A model generated the notes under the pieces. It did no database searches, had not been told where the DNA came from, and saw only the letters and a list, made by a program, of their open reading frames with translations. Shown here piece after piece: positions 34,582-43,960 of a stretch of DNA of 64,000 nt. Positions within the stretch are counted from its first letter, which is position 1. The number at the start of each line of letters is the position of its first letter. A program made the position numbers and the translations under genes. Source of the stretch: CAWFQB01 sp965277875 (GTDB lineage: Bacteria > Armatimonadota > Chthonomonadetes > Chthonomonadales > Chthonomonadaceae); NCBI GenBank assembly GCA_965277875.1, contig CBDIDV010000002.1, forward strand, positions 5,828,001-5,892,000. The letters are read 5' to 3'.

Positions 34582-35019
34582 GGTAGTTCTCCTGGAACTG
34601 CGGATAGAAAATCACCCGGACGGGCGATAAGAAGAAGGGCGCGTCCACGCTGACGGAAGATCATTTGCAGCTATCAATGCCGCAATGTCTCGGAATACCG
34701 CGATTATAACATGGAACGGACAAATATACAAGACTGCGGCGCAAAATTTGTCAGGCGCAAGCCAAAATTATCGCAGCCGCTATTCTTTGCCCTGAAAGCG
34801 TACTATGCTTTCATCTTTCTGCTGTTGAGATAGCGCGGGAACAGGTCGGCGGTGACTGTGGAATGCGCTGGCGTCACAGGTCATTCGGTGACGGGGTAAA
34901 CGGCGAGGTAATACTACTTTAGCATATATCTCCCGAAATGCGTATACATTTCGGGAGAAAGTTTGTTTTCAGGGTTCGGGTTATTCGGTCAGTTTCGCTG
35001 TGGCTGCATTTCTGTGTGG
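34582..35019. other. Intergenic region between two pseudopilin genes
   Basis: About 440 bases. Holds the hairpin at 34929-34958 and otherwise AT-rich sequence that may carry the promoter of the downstream pseudopilin. No gene recognised. Confidence 0.45.
34929..34958. terminator. Terminator-like hairpin after the second pseudopilin
   Basis: A perfect 12-bp stem TCTCCCGAAATG / CATTTCGGGAGA with a 6-nt loop, 61 bases after the minus-strand stop at 35020. The T-rich side is on the + strand. Confidence 0.6.
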
Positions 35020-35928
35020 CTACCAGTCCCGGCACCAGCCTGCGTTGCCCAGCGGCGTGTTGTCGCCGATGGCCGCGCCCTGCCACGCGCCGCCCTCCAT
35101 GATCATGTTTTTCGACACCAGGTTCATGGTGACTATCGTTTTTACATGCCCGTCGCAAAACGCCACATTGGTCTGCCGCCCGGTCAGCAGGGGGTTGATA
35201 ACGCCGGATGCCGCGCTCGCGTCCGCGCCGCTGGCGGGGGCCACATTGCCCGTGCCGATCTGATGCGATCCCCACACCGCCGTAGAGGTGACGCTCAGGG
35301 CATTGGTGTAGAAGATGGGCGGGCGGCACAGTTGATTGCCGTCCATGATGAGGTAGGTCTCGGCGGGCTTTGTCAACTGCGCCTGCGTCGCGGGGCGGGC
35401 ATACGACTGATCGTTGAACGGAAAATAGGCGTTGGACAGATTGTTATACCCGGTACACAGAATGGTCGTGCCGACCCCGCCCAGCCCGTAGATGTTGTAG
35501 GCATACGTGTTCTTGATGTTCTGGATGCTGCGGCCAAACTGCGCTTTGGTGGAGGGACACGCCCACACGCCCGACAGACCGCCCGTAGTCGGGTCCACGC
35601 CGTTTTTGATGTACGGCCCGACAAGGTTGTTATACAGGGATACCAGGTCGAAAGCCGATGTGCCGGCAGGAACGCCATTGCAGGTCGGGGGCGTGTTGGC
35701 CGTATTGCGCGATCCGGCATTGCCTGTCCAGGGCGGCAGTTCCTCGTCGAAATCCTGCGTGTACATCAGGAAGCCCGTGCTGATCTGCTTGAGGTTGCTG
35801 GAACACGACACCTTGCGGGCCTGTTCGCGGGCGCGGGCAAAAACGGGAAAGAGGATGGCGGCGAGAATGGCTATGATGGCGATGACGACGAGCAATTCGA
35901 TGAGGGTAAACGCATGACGCTTGGACAT
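35020..35928 (-). CDS. DUF1559-type pseudopilin, second copy
   Basis: 302 residues from ATG 35928, GGAAGGAA upstream; the longer frame to 36150 adds 74 residues without a leader. Leader MSKRHAFTLIELLVVIAIIAIL, then LFPVFARAREQARKVSC, and a C-terminal FCDGHVKT block. Same family as the protein at 33775, moderately diverged, so the pair likely arose by duplication. The C-terminal end NAGWCRDW is unlike the first copy. Confidence 0.9.
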   Translation of the reverse strand: MSKRHAFTLIELLVVIAIIAILAAILFPVFARAREQARKVSCSSNLKQISTGFLMYTQDFDEELPPWTGNAGSRNTANTPPTCNGVPAGTSAFDLVSLYNNLVGPYIKNGVDPTTGGLSGVWACPSTKAQFGRSIQNIKNTYAYNIYGLGGVGTTILCTGYNNLSNAYFPFNDQSYARPATQAQLTKPAETYLIMDGNQLCRPPIFYTNALSVTSTAVWGSHQIGTGNVAPASGADASAASGVINPLLTGRQTNVAFCDGHVKTIVTMNLVSKNMIMEGGAWQGAAIGDNTPLGNAGWCRDW

Positions 35929-36213
35929 TGGTACAACGTTCCTTCCAGAACAGGCGCGGACAGTGGAAAGGGCAGGCGGCACGGCGTTGCCAGGTCGGAA
36001 AGACAGCGATGTCGAGAGGGTGACGGCAGGGTCAGAAGAAGGCCGAGCAAACCACGCTGTTCGCTCAAAGGAGTCCTGTTCGCCACGAAAGCGCTTCCCC
36101 TGCCACACAGCAGAGAGTATAACAGCGAACCGGACAAAAATCAAGTGCATTTTTGGATTTTAGGACAGAATAGATAGGTTTGGAACGAAATCAAACAGTT
36201 CCACATCATATAA

Positions 36214-36579
36214 CTATTCGGCAGAAGGCAATCTGAACCCAACAGTGACTACGATTGCCGCCGAAATTGCTTGAAGGTCTTTTGCAGACAGCACACCCAG
36301 ATGGTTTACAAAGCGGTTCGTAGAAACAGAGCGGATTTGAAAAGCGTCTGCCGCAGAACGCTTTGCCAGACCGTTCGATTCATTCGGTTCCAGGCAGGTC
36401 ATCCAGGGGAATGTTGCATAACGGTCTTTCCAATCGGTGACGGGAACAATCACGCGCAGGTTCAATCGGCCTATGCTATCCGGGTTTAGCACTATAGCAG
36501 GACGTGTTTTTCCGATTTCATCGCCCTCGGTCGGATCAAGACGGACACGCCACACTTCGCCGCGTTCAGGAATCAGCAT
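36214..36579 (-). CDS. mazF: MazF/PemK-type endoribonuclease toxin
   Basis: About 121 residues from ATG 36579, with GAGG 8 bases upstream. MazF/PemK core: GEVWRVRLDPTEGDEIGKTRPAIVL at the N-terminus (the GxxxxxRPxxVL pattern), then LRVIVPVTDWK with the conserved Thr. Cleaves mRNA when free. Overlaps the end of the antitoxin gene by 14 bases. Third distal gene after sucA-sucB on the same strand. Confidence 0.85.
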   Translation of the reverse strand: MLIPERGEVWRVRLDPTEGDEIGKTRPAIVLNPDSIGRLNLRVIVPVTDWKDRYATFPWMTCLEPNESNGLAKRSAADAFQIRSVSTNRFVNHLGVLSAKDLQAISAAIVVTVGFRLPSAE

Positions 36580-36871
36580 CAACGTCATCCTCACAAAACG
36601 GCTCACCGTCCAGAGCGGTGAACGCAGTCAATTCGCGTTCCCCAGGGGGAAGGGCAAGGTCGGCATTGTACAGTGGGGCCGCGTCCTCTGCGGCCCTTCT
36701 CAAGTACGGTTCGCGCTCTTCGGGCGACAGGCGCAACAGTTCCGTGGCGCTTAGATAGCGCGGCAAACTGCTGTCCAGCAGATGCAGCGCATACGCGGAC
36801 ACATCCGCCCCATGCCGCTCCGCTTCTGTCTGCAATCGGGATTCAAGTTCCGGCGTCAATTCGATATTCAT
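36566..36871 (-). CDS. Antitoxin of the MazF-type pair
   Basis: About 101 residues from ATG 36871 (MNIELTPELESRLQ). The first half fits a ribbon-helix-helix DNA-binding fold (LESRLQTEAERHGADVSAYALHLL); the second half is acidic (DDVDADS end), as expected for toxin wrapping. Family name not certain. Lies 44 bases after sucB and overlaps the toxin gene. Confidence 0.75.
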   Translation of the reverse strand: MNIELTPELESRLQTEAERHGADVSAYALHLLDSSLPRYLSATELLRLSPEEREPYLRRAAEDAAPLYNADLALPPGERELTAFTALDGEPFCEDDVDADS

Positions 36872-36915
36872 TGCGAATGTCCTTGCGACCTTCCCTGCCG
36901 TGACTGCACGTATCA

Positions 36916-38310
36916 TCAGCCTTCCAGCAGGAGGCTTTCGGGGTCTTCGAGCAGTTCCTTGACGCGCACCAGGAAGCGCACGGCCTCGCCGCCGTCCACG
37001 ATGCGGTGATCGTAGCTCAGGGCCAGGTACATCATGGGACGAATGACCACCTGACCGCTAAGCGCCATCGGGCGTTCCTCGATCTTGTGCATTCCCAGGA
37101 TGCCCACCTGCGGGGCGTTCAGGATCGGCGTAGACATCAGGCTGCCGTACACGCCGCCGTTCGTGATCGTGAACGTGCCGCCCGTGAGTTCCGCAATCGT
37201 CAGCGTATTGGCGCGCGCCTTGCCCGCCACATCGCCGATGGCCTTTTCAATGCCCGCGAACGTCAGCTTATCCGCGTTCCGCACGACGGGAACCACAAGG
37301 CCCCTGTCCGTGCCGACCGCGATGCCGATGTCGTAATACTGCTTTTTGATGATGTCGTCGCCGTTGATCTCGGCGTTCAGGTAGGGGAACGCTTTCAGGC
37401 CGCCGATGACCGCTTTGGTAAAGAACGACATGAAGCCCAGGCCCACGCCGTGCTTTTCCTTGAAGCTGTCCTTGCGGCGCTTGCGGATCTCCATGATGGC
37501 CGTCATGTCCACTTCGTTGAAGGTGGTCAGCATGGCCGCGTTGTGCTGGCCCTCGACCAGATGGCGCGCGATGGTTTTACGCAGGCGCGACATGGGTTCC
37601 ACGACCTCGCGCCGTTCGTCGGAGAGCAGAGGGTTCGTGACGGAAGGAGCGGGCTTTTTGTCGCCGCCCTGCCCGTTGCCGCCGACACCCGCGCGCTGCT
37701 CCGGTACAGTCGCGCCATTGCCGCCCGTTGCAGCAATGGAGGGCGCGGAGGGTGCAGGCACGGCAGGCGCGGAAGTGGGGGACGCGCCGGAACTGACGAC
37801 AGCATTGAATGTTGCCACATGGTTCTGCACGTCGTCTTTGGTCACCTGCCCGCCCGGCCCGGTTCCCCGCACCTCGGACGCCTTTAACCCATGCACTTCC
37901 AGCATTCGGGCGGCAGTCGGCGTGACGCGGGCATACGCGTCGGCGTTCGTCTCGACCGCAGACGCAGACGGCGTTTCCACCATAACGCGCGGCGGGGTCG
38001 AAACAAGGGAAGGGGTCGCGGTCGCGCCCGTGTTGGGGATCAGTTCCGCGCCGGGCAGGCCATTCAGGGACGCGCCCTCGGCCACGGTTCCCAGCACGTC
38101 GTTGATGCCCACGACCTCGCCGGTGTGGCGCAGAATGGCCTCCAGAACGCCCGCCTTGCCCGCCTGCACGGTCACGTTGACCTTGTCGGTCTCCAGTTCC
38201 ACGACATCTTCGTCGGCGCTGACCGCCTCGCCCGGCTGCTTGTACCAGCGCCCTACGGTCGCTTCCACAACGGACTCTCCACTCGACGGCACACGGATCT
38301 CCACAGCCAT
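36916..38310 (-). CDS. sucB: Dihydrolipoamide succinyltransferase, 2-oxoglutarate dehydrogenase E2
   Basis: 464 residues from ATG 38310, GGAG 5 bases upstream. Lipoyl domain (2-76) with the lipoylated Lys in ETDKVNV; E3-binding domain (about 130-170: TPTAARMLEVHGLKASEVRGTGPGG); an Ala/Pro-rich linker; and the acyltransferase domain ending with the catalytic SYDHRIVDGGEAV (about 430). Transfers succinyl groups from the lipoyl arm to CoA in the TCA cycle. Directly follows sucA (72 bases). No lpd gene here. Confidence 0.95.
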   Translation of the reverse strand: MAVEIRVPSSGESVVEATVGRWYKQPGEAVSADEDVVELETDKVNVTVQAGKAGVLEAILRHTGEVVGINDVLGTVAEGASLNGLPGAELIPNTGATATPSLVSTPPRVMVETPSASAVETNADAYARVTPTAARMLEVHGLKASEVRGTGPGGQVTKDDVQNHVATFNAVVSSGASPTSAPAVPAPSAPSIAATGGNGATVPEQRAGVGGNGQGGDKKPAPSVTNPLLSDERREVVEPMSRLRKTIARHLVEGQHNAAMLTTFNEVDMTAIMEIRKRRKDSFKEKHGVGLGFMSFFTKAVIGGLKAFPYLNAEINGDDIIKKQYYDIGIAVGTDRGLVVPVVRNADKLTFAGIEKAIGDVAGKARANTLTIAELTGGTFTITNGGVYGSLMSTPILNAPQVGILGMHKIEERPMALSGQVVIRPMMYLALSYDHRIVDGGEAVRFLVRVKELLEDPESLLLEG

Positions 38311-38382
38311 GACACACTCCAATTTCAATTCATCTTCAATTCATCTTCAACTCATTGTCTCAAAATCGTATCGGAAAGCCCA

Positions 38383-41298
38383 TCATTTTGCGGCGATTTC
38401 CTCAAGAGGCGCAGGGCGTTCGGCCCGCGGCTCGGCGACGGGCGGAATGCCTTCCAGAGCGCTGTTGAGCAGGCGGGCCTGCTCGACGCCATGCCACAGC
38501 TTGGAGCCTTCGGCGGGGCTGGCGGAGGCGGGACGGCCCCGATAAAGGAGGGTTCCCATCCAGTCCACGTCTTCGCGCAGGCGCATCGCCATGTACGTCC
38601 ACGCGCCCATGTTGCGCGGTTCTTCCTGCATCCAGACGATCTCGCGCAGGTTCGGATAGCCCGCGATCACATCGCGCACCTCGCGCTCCGGGAACGGGTA
38701 CAGCTCCTCGATGCGGACGGCGGCCACGCCCCGCGCCGCTTCCCATTCGGGCCGCAGGTCTTTGTTCGCCGGCGCCTTATAAATCAGATCCAGGTAAACT
38801 TTGCCGCTGCACAGGATCAGGCGCGTTACCTGGGCGGGGTCGGCCTGGGCGCGTTCGTCATTAAGGACAGGCTGAAACGTGCCTGCTGTCAGGTCGGACA
38901 GGGACGAACTTGCGGCCTGAGCGCGCAGCAGGCTCTTGGGCGTCATCACGATCAGCGGGCGCGGCTCGGTTTTGAGCAGCAGGGCCTGTCGGCGCAGCAG
39001 ATGGAAATACTGCGCGGGCGTGGTGCAGTTGCACACGCGCAGGTTGTCCTCGGCGCACAACTGCAAATAGCGTTCCAGGCGCGCGCTGGAATGTTCCGGC
39101 CCTTGCCCCTCGTAGCCGTGCGGGAGCAGCATCACCACGGACGGAGCCAGCCGCCACTTGGTCAGGCTCGCGCTGAGAAACTGATCCATGATGATCTGCG
39201 CGCCATTGGCAAAGTCGCCAAACTGCGCCTCCCATAACACAAGTGTTTCGGGAGCGTGTATCGAGTACCCGTACTCAAAGCCCAGCGCGGCCTGCTCGGA
39301 AAGCGGGCTGTTATGGATGTCGAAGGCGGCGCGGGCCTGGGGCAGGGTCTGCAAACCCACAAAACGCGCGTCGTCGTTGATGTCGTGCAGGACGGCGTGA
39401 CGGTGCGAGAACGTGCCGCGCTCGGTATCCTGCCCGGTCAGGCGGATGGGCGTGCCGTCGGCGAGAATGGACGCGAAGGCGAGGGCTTCAGCGTGGCCCC
39501 ACAGGACGCCATCGGTCTTGCCCAGGCCGTCTCGCCGACCTTGCAGGGTGCGGCGATTGAATTTGTCGTTGGGTTCAAACCCGTCGGGGATTTTGTACAG
39601 CGCGTCGTTGTAGGCCATCAGCTTGTCGCCCTCGACCGCTGTTTCCTCGTAGCGCGTGCCGCCGCGCAGAGCGCCGGGGTCCAATTCCAAATGCGCGCTC
39701 GCCTCGTAGGGGCTGTTCCAGGCCGCATCCAGACGCGTATTCACTTCCTTGAGCATCTCCAGCGCCTGGGCCTCCGTAACGACGCCCTGCTGTTCCAGTG
39801 TCTGCGCCCACAACACGCGCAGGCGGGGATGGGCTGCGACCTGCGCGTACATCTCCGGCTGCGTCAGTTCGGGTTCCTCGGCCTCGTTGTGGCCGTAGCG
39901 CCGATACCCGATCAGGTCAATCAGGAAATCCTTGCCGAACTTAAAGCGATAGTCGTGCGCCATGCGGGCCGCAGCGATGCAGGCAATCGGATCATCGGCG
40001 TTGACATGCACGATGGGGATTTCAAAGCCTTTGGCGATGTCGCTGGCGTACTGCGTACTGCGTCCTTCGCCGGGAAGCGTGGTAAAGCCGATCTGATTGT
40101 TGCTGATAATATGCAGGGTCCCGCCCGTGGAGTACCCGGCCAGACTGGACATGTTCAGGGTTTCCGGCACGACGCCCTGGCCCGGAAAAGCTGCATCGCC
40201 GTGAATTAGAACGGCAAGGGAGGCGTGAGTATCGCGGCGCGGACGGCCCGCTTGAGTACGATCCTCCTGCGCGGCGCGGGCATGGCCCTCTACGACCGGG
40301 TTGACGAACTCCAGGTGGCTGGGGTTGGGGACGAGCGTGATCGGCATCTCGGCGACCCCCGCTTCCTTAAAGCGGCGGCGATAGCCCAGATGGTACTTGA
40401 CATCGCCCGAATAGCCCTGCGTGCCTTTGCCCGACACGCTGCTGCTGTCGTCGCCCCGCGTCGTTGCTTTGAAGCCTTCGAGCAGGGCGTCGTAAGATTT
40501 GCCCAGCACATGCGCCAAAACGTTCAGGCGTCCCCGATGCGCCATGCCCATGATCACCTCGCGTGTGCCGGCCACAGCGGCGCGGTGGATGATCTCGTCA
40601 AGCATGGGAACCAGCATATCGGTTCCTTCAATAGAAAAGCGCTTTTCCGCAGGCAGGCGCTTGTGGATGCTCTGCTCGAAGGCGTCCACTTCGGTCAGGC
40701 GCTGCAATAGTTCTCGCCGGGTGCGGTCGTCGAAACCTTCAAAGTAGCGCCCGCTGTCCGCTGCTTCGCGCAGCCAGTAGCGCTCTTCGTTGGTCTGGAT
40801 ATGCTCGTCGTCGTAGCCGATGCTGCCCGTATAGATCTGGCGCAGGCGGTTGATGGCGTCCAGCGCGTTCGCGGTCTGCTCCTTCAGGGGTGAGCCGACG
40901 ACGACATCGGACGGCAGGCCGGCCAGATCGGCTTCGGTCAGGCCATGCGCGCTGAGTTCCAGGCGCGGGTCGTCGGGGTGCGACAGGCCCAGCGGGTCCA
41001 CGTTCGCCATGAGGTGTCCGCGCTGCCGTATCAGCCGCGACAGCCGCGCCGCCGCCGTGGTCTTGCGCACCAGTTCCGCCACCTGGGCGGGCGAGGACAG
41101 CAGGCCGGAAGCAGGAGCATCGCTCTCTGATTCGTGCCGGCTGTGTCCATTGCGCGACGCGGGCGTCATTGCCATAGCATAAACGTCGAAAAAGGCGCGG
41201 GTATCGGCATCTACGGCGTTCGGGCTTTCGCGGTAACGGTCGTAGAGTTCCTCGACGTAGGCCGTGTTGGGGCCTGAAAAAAGGTTTAATTCGCTCAT
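38383..41298 (-). CDS. sucA: 2-oxoglutarate dehydrogenase E1 component
   Basis: 971 residues from ATG 41298 (MSELNLFSGPNTAYVEELY); the in-frame extension to 41382 has no family match. Thiamine-diphosphate enzyme: N-terminal E2-binding helix; HRGRLNVLAHVLGK; HGDAAFPGQGVVPETLN; IVHVNADDPIACIAAARMAHDYRFKF with the Mg/ThDP site; RRYGHNEAEEP; C-terminal transketolase part with LLPHGYEGQGPEHSSARLERYLQL. Decarboxylates 2-oxoglutarate. Operon with sucB, then the toxin-antitoxin genes. Confidence 0.97.
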   Translation of the reverse strand: MSELNLFSGPNTAYVEELYDRYRESPNAVDADTRAFFDVYAMAMTPASRNGHSRHESESDAPASGLLSSPAQVAELVRKTTAAARLSRLIRQRGHLMANVDPLGLSHPDDPRLELSAHGLTEADLAGLPSDVVVGSPLKEQTANALDAINRLRQIYTGSIGYDDEHIQTNEERYWLREAADSGRYFEGFDDRTRRELLQRLTEVDAFEQSIHKRLPAEKRFSIEGTDMLVPMLDEIIHRAAVAGTREVIMGMAHRGRLNVLAHVLGKSYDALLEGFKATTRGDDSSSVSGKGTQGYSGDVKYHLGYRRRFKEAGVAEMPITLVPNPSHLEFVNPVVEGHARAAQEDRTQAGRPRRDTHASLAVLIHGDAAFPGQGVVPETLNMSSLAGYSTGGTLHIISNNQIGFTTLPGEGRSTQYASDIAKGFEIPIVHVNADDPIACIAAARMAHDYRFKFGKDFLIDLIGYRRYGHNEAEEPELTQPEMYAQVAAHPRLRVLWAQTLEQQGVVTEAQALEMLKEVNTRLDAAWNSPYEASAHLELDPGALRGGTRYEETAVEGDKLMAYNDALYKIPDGFEPNDKFNRRTLQGRRDGLGKTDGVLWGHAEALAFASILADGTPIRLTGQDTERGTFSHRHAVLHDINDDARFVGLQTLPQARAAFDIHNSPLSEQAALGFEYGYSIHAPETLVLWEAQFGDFANGAQIIMDQFLSASLTKWRLAPSVVMLLPHGYEGQGPEHSSARLERYLQLCAEDNLRVCNCTTPAQYFHLLRRQALLLKTEPRPLIVMTPKSLLRAQAASSSLSDLTAGTFQPVLNDERAQADPAQVTRLILCSGKVYLDLIYKAPANKDLRPEWEAARGVAAVRIEELYPFPEREVRDVIAGYPNLREIVWMQEEPRNMGAWTYMAMRLREDVDWMGTLLYRGRPASASPAEGSKLWHGVEQARLLNSALEGIPPVAEPRAERPAPLEEIAAK

Positions 41299-41716
41299 AA
41301 TGTTACCAAATAGTGCGGGGATGTGTACAAAATATATTCGGCGCTGAATAGAAGTGTCCCAGGACACAGTTGCTGTTATCATACCGCCAATGCAGCGCCG
41401 ATGTCAAGAAAACGGCAGCCGGGCGCGGCGGCTACCATGCCCGCGCCTTTTTGCGCCGCCATTTTGACAAATTATTTTCCGAGTTGCTTTCGGCCCTTTC
41501 CGACAAATGCGCGGGGTATACTTTGCAAGGTATTGTAAGGTATTCACCGTGACTATCGGTTATCACTTTGGCGTACTGCCGAGAGATGTTCCCTGTGTCT
41601 GCACGGGGCGGAACGCAGGGAAGCGCGCATCAGCCCGAACGGTCACGTAAGATAAAATTTATAGCTGAAACTCATGGACATAATTCATTGCGGGAGAATG
41701 TGGGAGAACAAGACGG
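41299..41716. other. Intergenic region upstream of sucA
   Basis: About 420 bases between divergent genes. Contains a perfect palindrome GTGTCC-CA-GGACAC at 41354-41367, 56 bases from the sucA start, a candidate operator. Otherwise no gene or RNA recognised. Confidence 0.45.
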
Positions 41717-42169
41717 ATGAGTAAGACAGGACACAACGCGACTCTGGGCGGCGGGGGCTTTCATCACCTCGCGCTGCGCGCTTACGACTTTGACAAAACC
41801 GTAGATTTTTATACGAATGGCCTGGGATTCACCAAAAAGCTGACCTGGGGCGAGGACGGGCGGGGACGGGGCGACGCAGACAGCCGCGCCGTGATGCTGG
41901 ACACGGGCGACGGCAACTATCTGGAAGTGTTCGCGGGCGGCACGCGTCCGGGCAGCGAGGTTCCCGAAGGCGCGCTGTTCCACTTCGCGCTGCGTACCGA
42001 CGATGTGGATGCCGCCCTGGAACGCGCCCGCGCGCATGGCGCGACCGTGACCGTGGAACCCAAGACCGTCGCCCCGCCCCACGCCGAACGCCCGATTGAG
42101 TTCCGCATCGCGTTCGTCAAAGGCTTCGACGGCGAGGTGATCGAGTTCTTTTACAATCCTGAGTTGTAA
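41717..42169 (+). CDS. VOC-superfamily (glyoxalase/dioxygenase-like) protein
   Basis: 150 residues, one vicinal-oxygen-chelate module pair: FHHLALRAYDFDKTVDFYTNGLGF at the N-terminus with a metal-binding His, LEVF with Glu, ALFHFALRTDDVDAALERA, and VIEFF near the end. Four metal ligands (two His, two Glu) can be placed. Could be a lactoylglutathione lyase or other VOC enzyme; substrate not decidable. Stop codon lies in the first unit of a heptamer array. Confidence 0.85.
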   Translation: MSKTGHNATLGGGGFHHLALRAYDFDKTVDFYTNGLGFTKKLTWGEDGRGRGDADSRAVMLDTGDGNYLEVFAGGTRPGSEVPEGALFHFALRTDDVDAALERARAHGATVTVEPKTVAPPHAERPIEFRIAFVKGFDGEVIEFFYNPEL

Positions 42170-42211
42170 ATCGTTTGTTGTGAGTTGTGAGCCGTAAGTC
42201 GTAAGTTGTTT
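42163..42211 (+). repeat. Seven tandem heptamers, consensus GTYGTRA
   Basis: GTTGTAA, ATCGTTT, GTTGTGA, GTTGTGA, GCCGTAA, GTCGTAA, GTTGTTT in strict 7-base phase, beginning at the VOC gene's stop. Other heptamer arrays are at 51178, 51278 and 55411. Confidence 0.75.
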
Positions 42212-42294
42212 GTCGGGGCGCTGCCTGCCTGAATGTTGAAACAAATATCAAAACATTGACCATAACCATGACCATAACCATAGGAGCCGAAATC

Positions 42295-43644
42295 ATGCGA
42301 ACTTTGGGCGCACTGTCGCGAGCCATTCGCCTCGTCCGTGCCGAAACCTCGTTTCTTCACAAACCGTTCTCCCATAACTCTCTTAACGCGAGTGTAAGGC
42401 GCACTGCGCGGCAAGCCTCTGCGGGCTTGCTGCTCGGCATGACAGCGGGCGGCGCACACGCGCAGGTGACGCATCGCGCCTCCCTTTCAGGCGACCACAC
42501 CATCGCGCGGCTGGCAAAGCCTTCCGCAAAGCGCGCAAGTGACAGGAAGAGCAAGGCCGGGGCAGGAAAAATGATCGTTTACATCGGCACGTTTACAAAC
42601 ACCACCAGCAAGGGCATCTACATCTACAACATGGATGTGGCGACCGGGCAGTTGACCCCGGCGGGCGTCGGCCCCCAGACCAGAGATCCCTCGTTTCTGG
42701 CTGTCGCGCCCAGCCACAAGTATCTCTATGCCGTCAATGAGATCAGCGATTACGAGGGCAAGCCGACCGGGGCCGTGAGCGCGTTCGCCATCGCACCCAA
42801 AACCGGCGCACTGACCCTGCTCAATCAGCAGTCATCTATGGGAACGGGGCCGTGCTTTGTGTCCCTGGACGCCAAAGGCAAAAACGCCCTTGTCGCCAAC
42901 TATGCGGGCGGCAGCATCGCCTGCCTGCCCATCGGCGCGGACGGCAGTTTGAAGCCGGCAAGCGCGAGCATTCAGCATCAGGGGGCGGGAGCCGACCCGG
43001 TCAAGCAGACCGGCCCGCACGCGCACAGCATCAACCTGGACGCCGCCAACCACTACGCGTTCGCCGCTGACCTGGGCCTGGACAAGATATTCGTGTACCG
43101 CTTCGACGCCAGCAAAGGTACGCTGACACCCGGCGCGACGCCCTACGCGTCTACGGCTCCCGTAAGCGGCCCGCGCCATTTCGCGTTCGGGGCGGGCGGG
43201 CATTACGCTTATGTCATCAATGAACTGAACAGCACCGTAACGGCCTTTCAATATCAGAGCGGGCAGGGCGTCCTCAAGGAGATACAAACGATTTCCACGC
43301 TGCCCGAAGGCTACACAGACCCTAATTCGGGCGCGCAGATCGTGGTACACCCGTCCGGCAAATTCCTGTACGCCTCCAACCGGGGCCACAACAGCATCGT
43401 GATCTATGCCATTGACGGTGACACGGGGATGTTGCGGCTTGTCGGGCATGAGTCCACGCAGGGCAAAACGCCGCGCAACTTCGAGATAGACCCGACCGGC
43501 GCGTACCTGCTCGCCGCCAATCAGGACACGGACAACGTCGTCGTGTTTCGCGTGGACGCGCAAACCGGCAAGCTGACGCCGACCGGCCAGACGCTCGACA
43601 TCCCCCGGCCCGTGTGCGTCAAATTCCTGCCGGTCTCACGCTGA
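42295..43644 (+). CDS. pgl: 6-phosphogluconolactonase, beta-propeller (YbhE) type
   Basis: 449 residues from ATG 42295, AGGAG 9 bases upstream. The first ~95 residues form a basic, Ser/Ala-rich leader ending near AGGAHAQ, so the protein may be exported, unusual for a pentose-phosphate enzyme. From about 95 comes the seven-bladed propeller: YIGTFTNTTSKGIYIYNMD, PSFLAVAPSHKYLYAVNE, GPHAHSINLDAANHYAFAADLG, GPRHFAFG, YASNRGHNSIVIY, GKTPRNFEIDPTGAYLLAANQ, matching the lactonase family. Hydrolyses 6-phosphogluconolactone. Confidence 0.85.
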   Translation: MRTLGALSRAIRLVRAETSFLHKPFSHNSLNASVRRTARQASAGLLLGMTAGGAHAQVTHRASLSGDHTIARLAKPSAKRASDRKSKAGAGKMIVYIGTFTNTTSKGIYIYNMDVATGQLTPAGVGPQTRDPSFLAVAPSHKYLYAVNEISDYEGKPTGAVSAFAIAPKTGALTLLNQQSSMGTGPCFVSLDAKGKNALVANYAGGSIACLPIGADGSLKPASASIQHQGAGADPVKQTGPHAHSINLDAANHYAFAADLGLDKIFVYRFDASKGTLTPGATPYASTAPVSGPRHFAFGAGGHYAYVINELNSTVTAFQYQSGQGVLKEIQTISTLPEGYTDPNSGAQIVVHPSGKFLYASNRGHNSIVIYAIDGDTGMLRLVGHESTQGKTPRNFEIDPTGAYLLAANQDTDNVVVFRVDAQTGKLTPTGQTLDIPRPVCVKFLPVSR

Positions 43645-43960
43645 TAAATCTGCACACATCGCGCAGCATCAGCAAAACTGGTATTTCAGCATAAACAGCA
43701 AGCCCGTTATCCGCCTCATCAACGCCCCCTCTTGTGGTACAACAATTTGCGCCACAATATCCGCTCTGCACCCCTGCGATGCAGATGATAAAGATGTTGA
43801 TGAGGCAAATACAAAACGTGTGCAGATGCGAACGCCTGATGCGTTACTTTTCTTTACAGGTCTTTACAGGTTCGCATTTGTAAGAACCGCCGGTAAGAAA
43901 TAGCAGGAGACAGGGACATCCATAGGTCATGCAGCCTGTCCCTAATTGAAAGCGCCACCC
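43645..43960. other. Intergenic region after pgl
   Basis: About 315 bases, no gene. Contains a direct repeat TCTTTACAGG (near 43851-43870) and a stem AGGGAC/GTCCCT (about 43913-43943) just before the next start. Confidence 0.35.
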
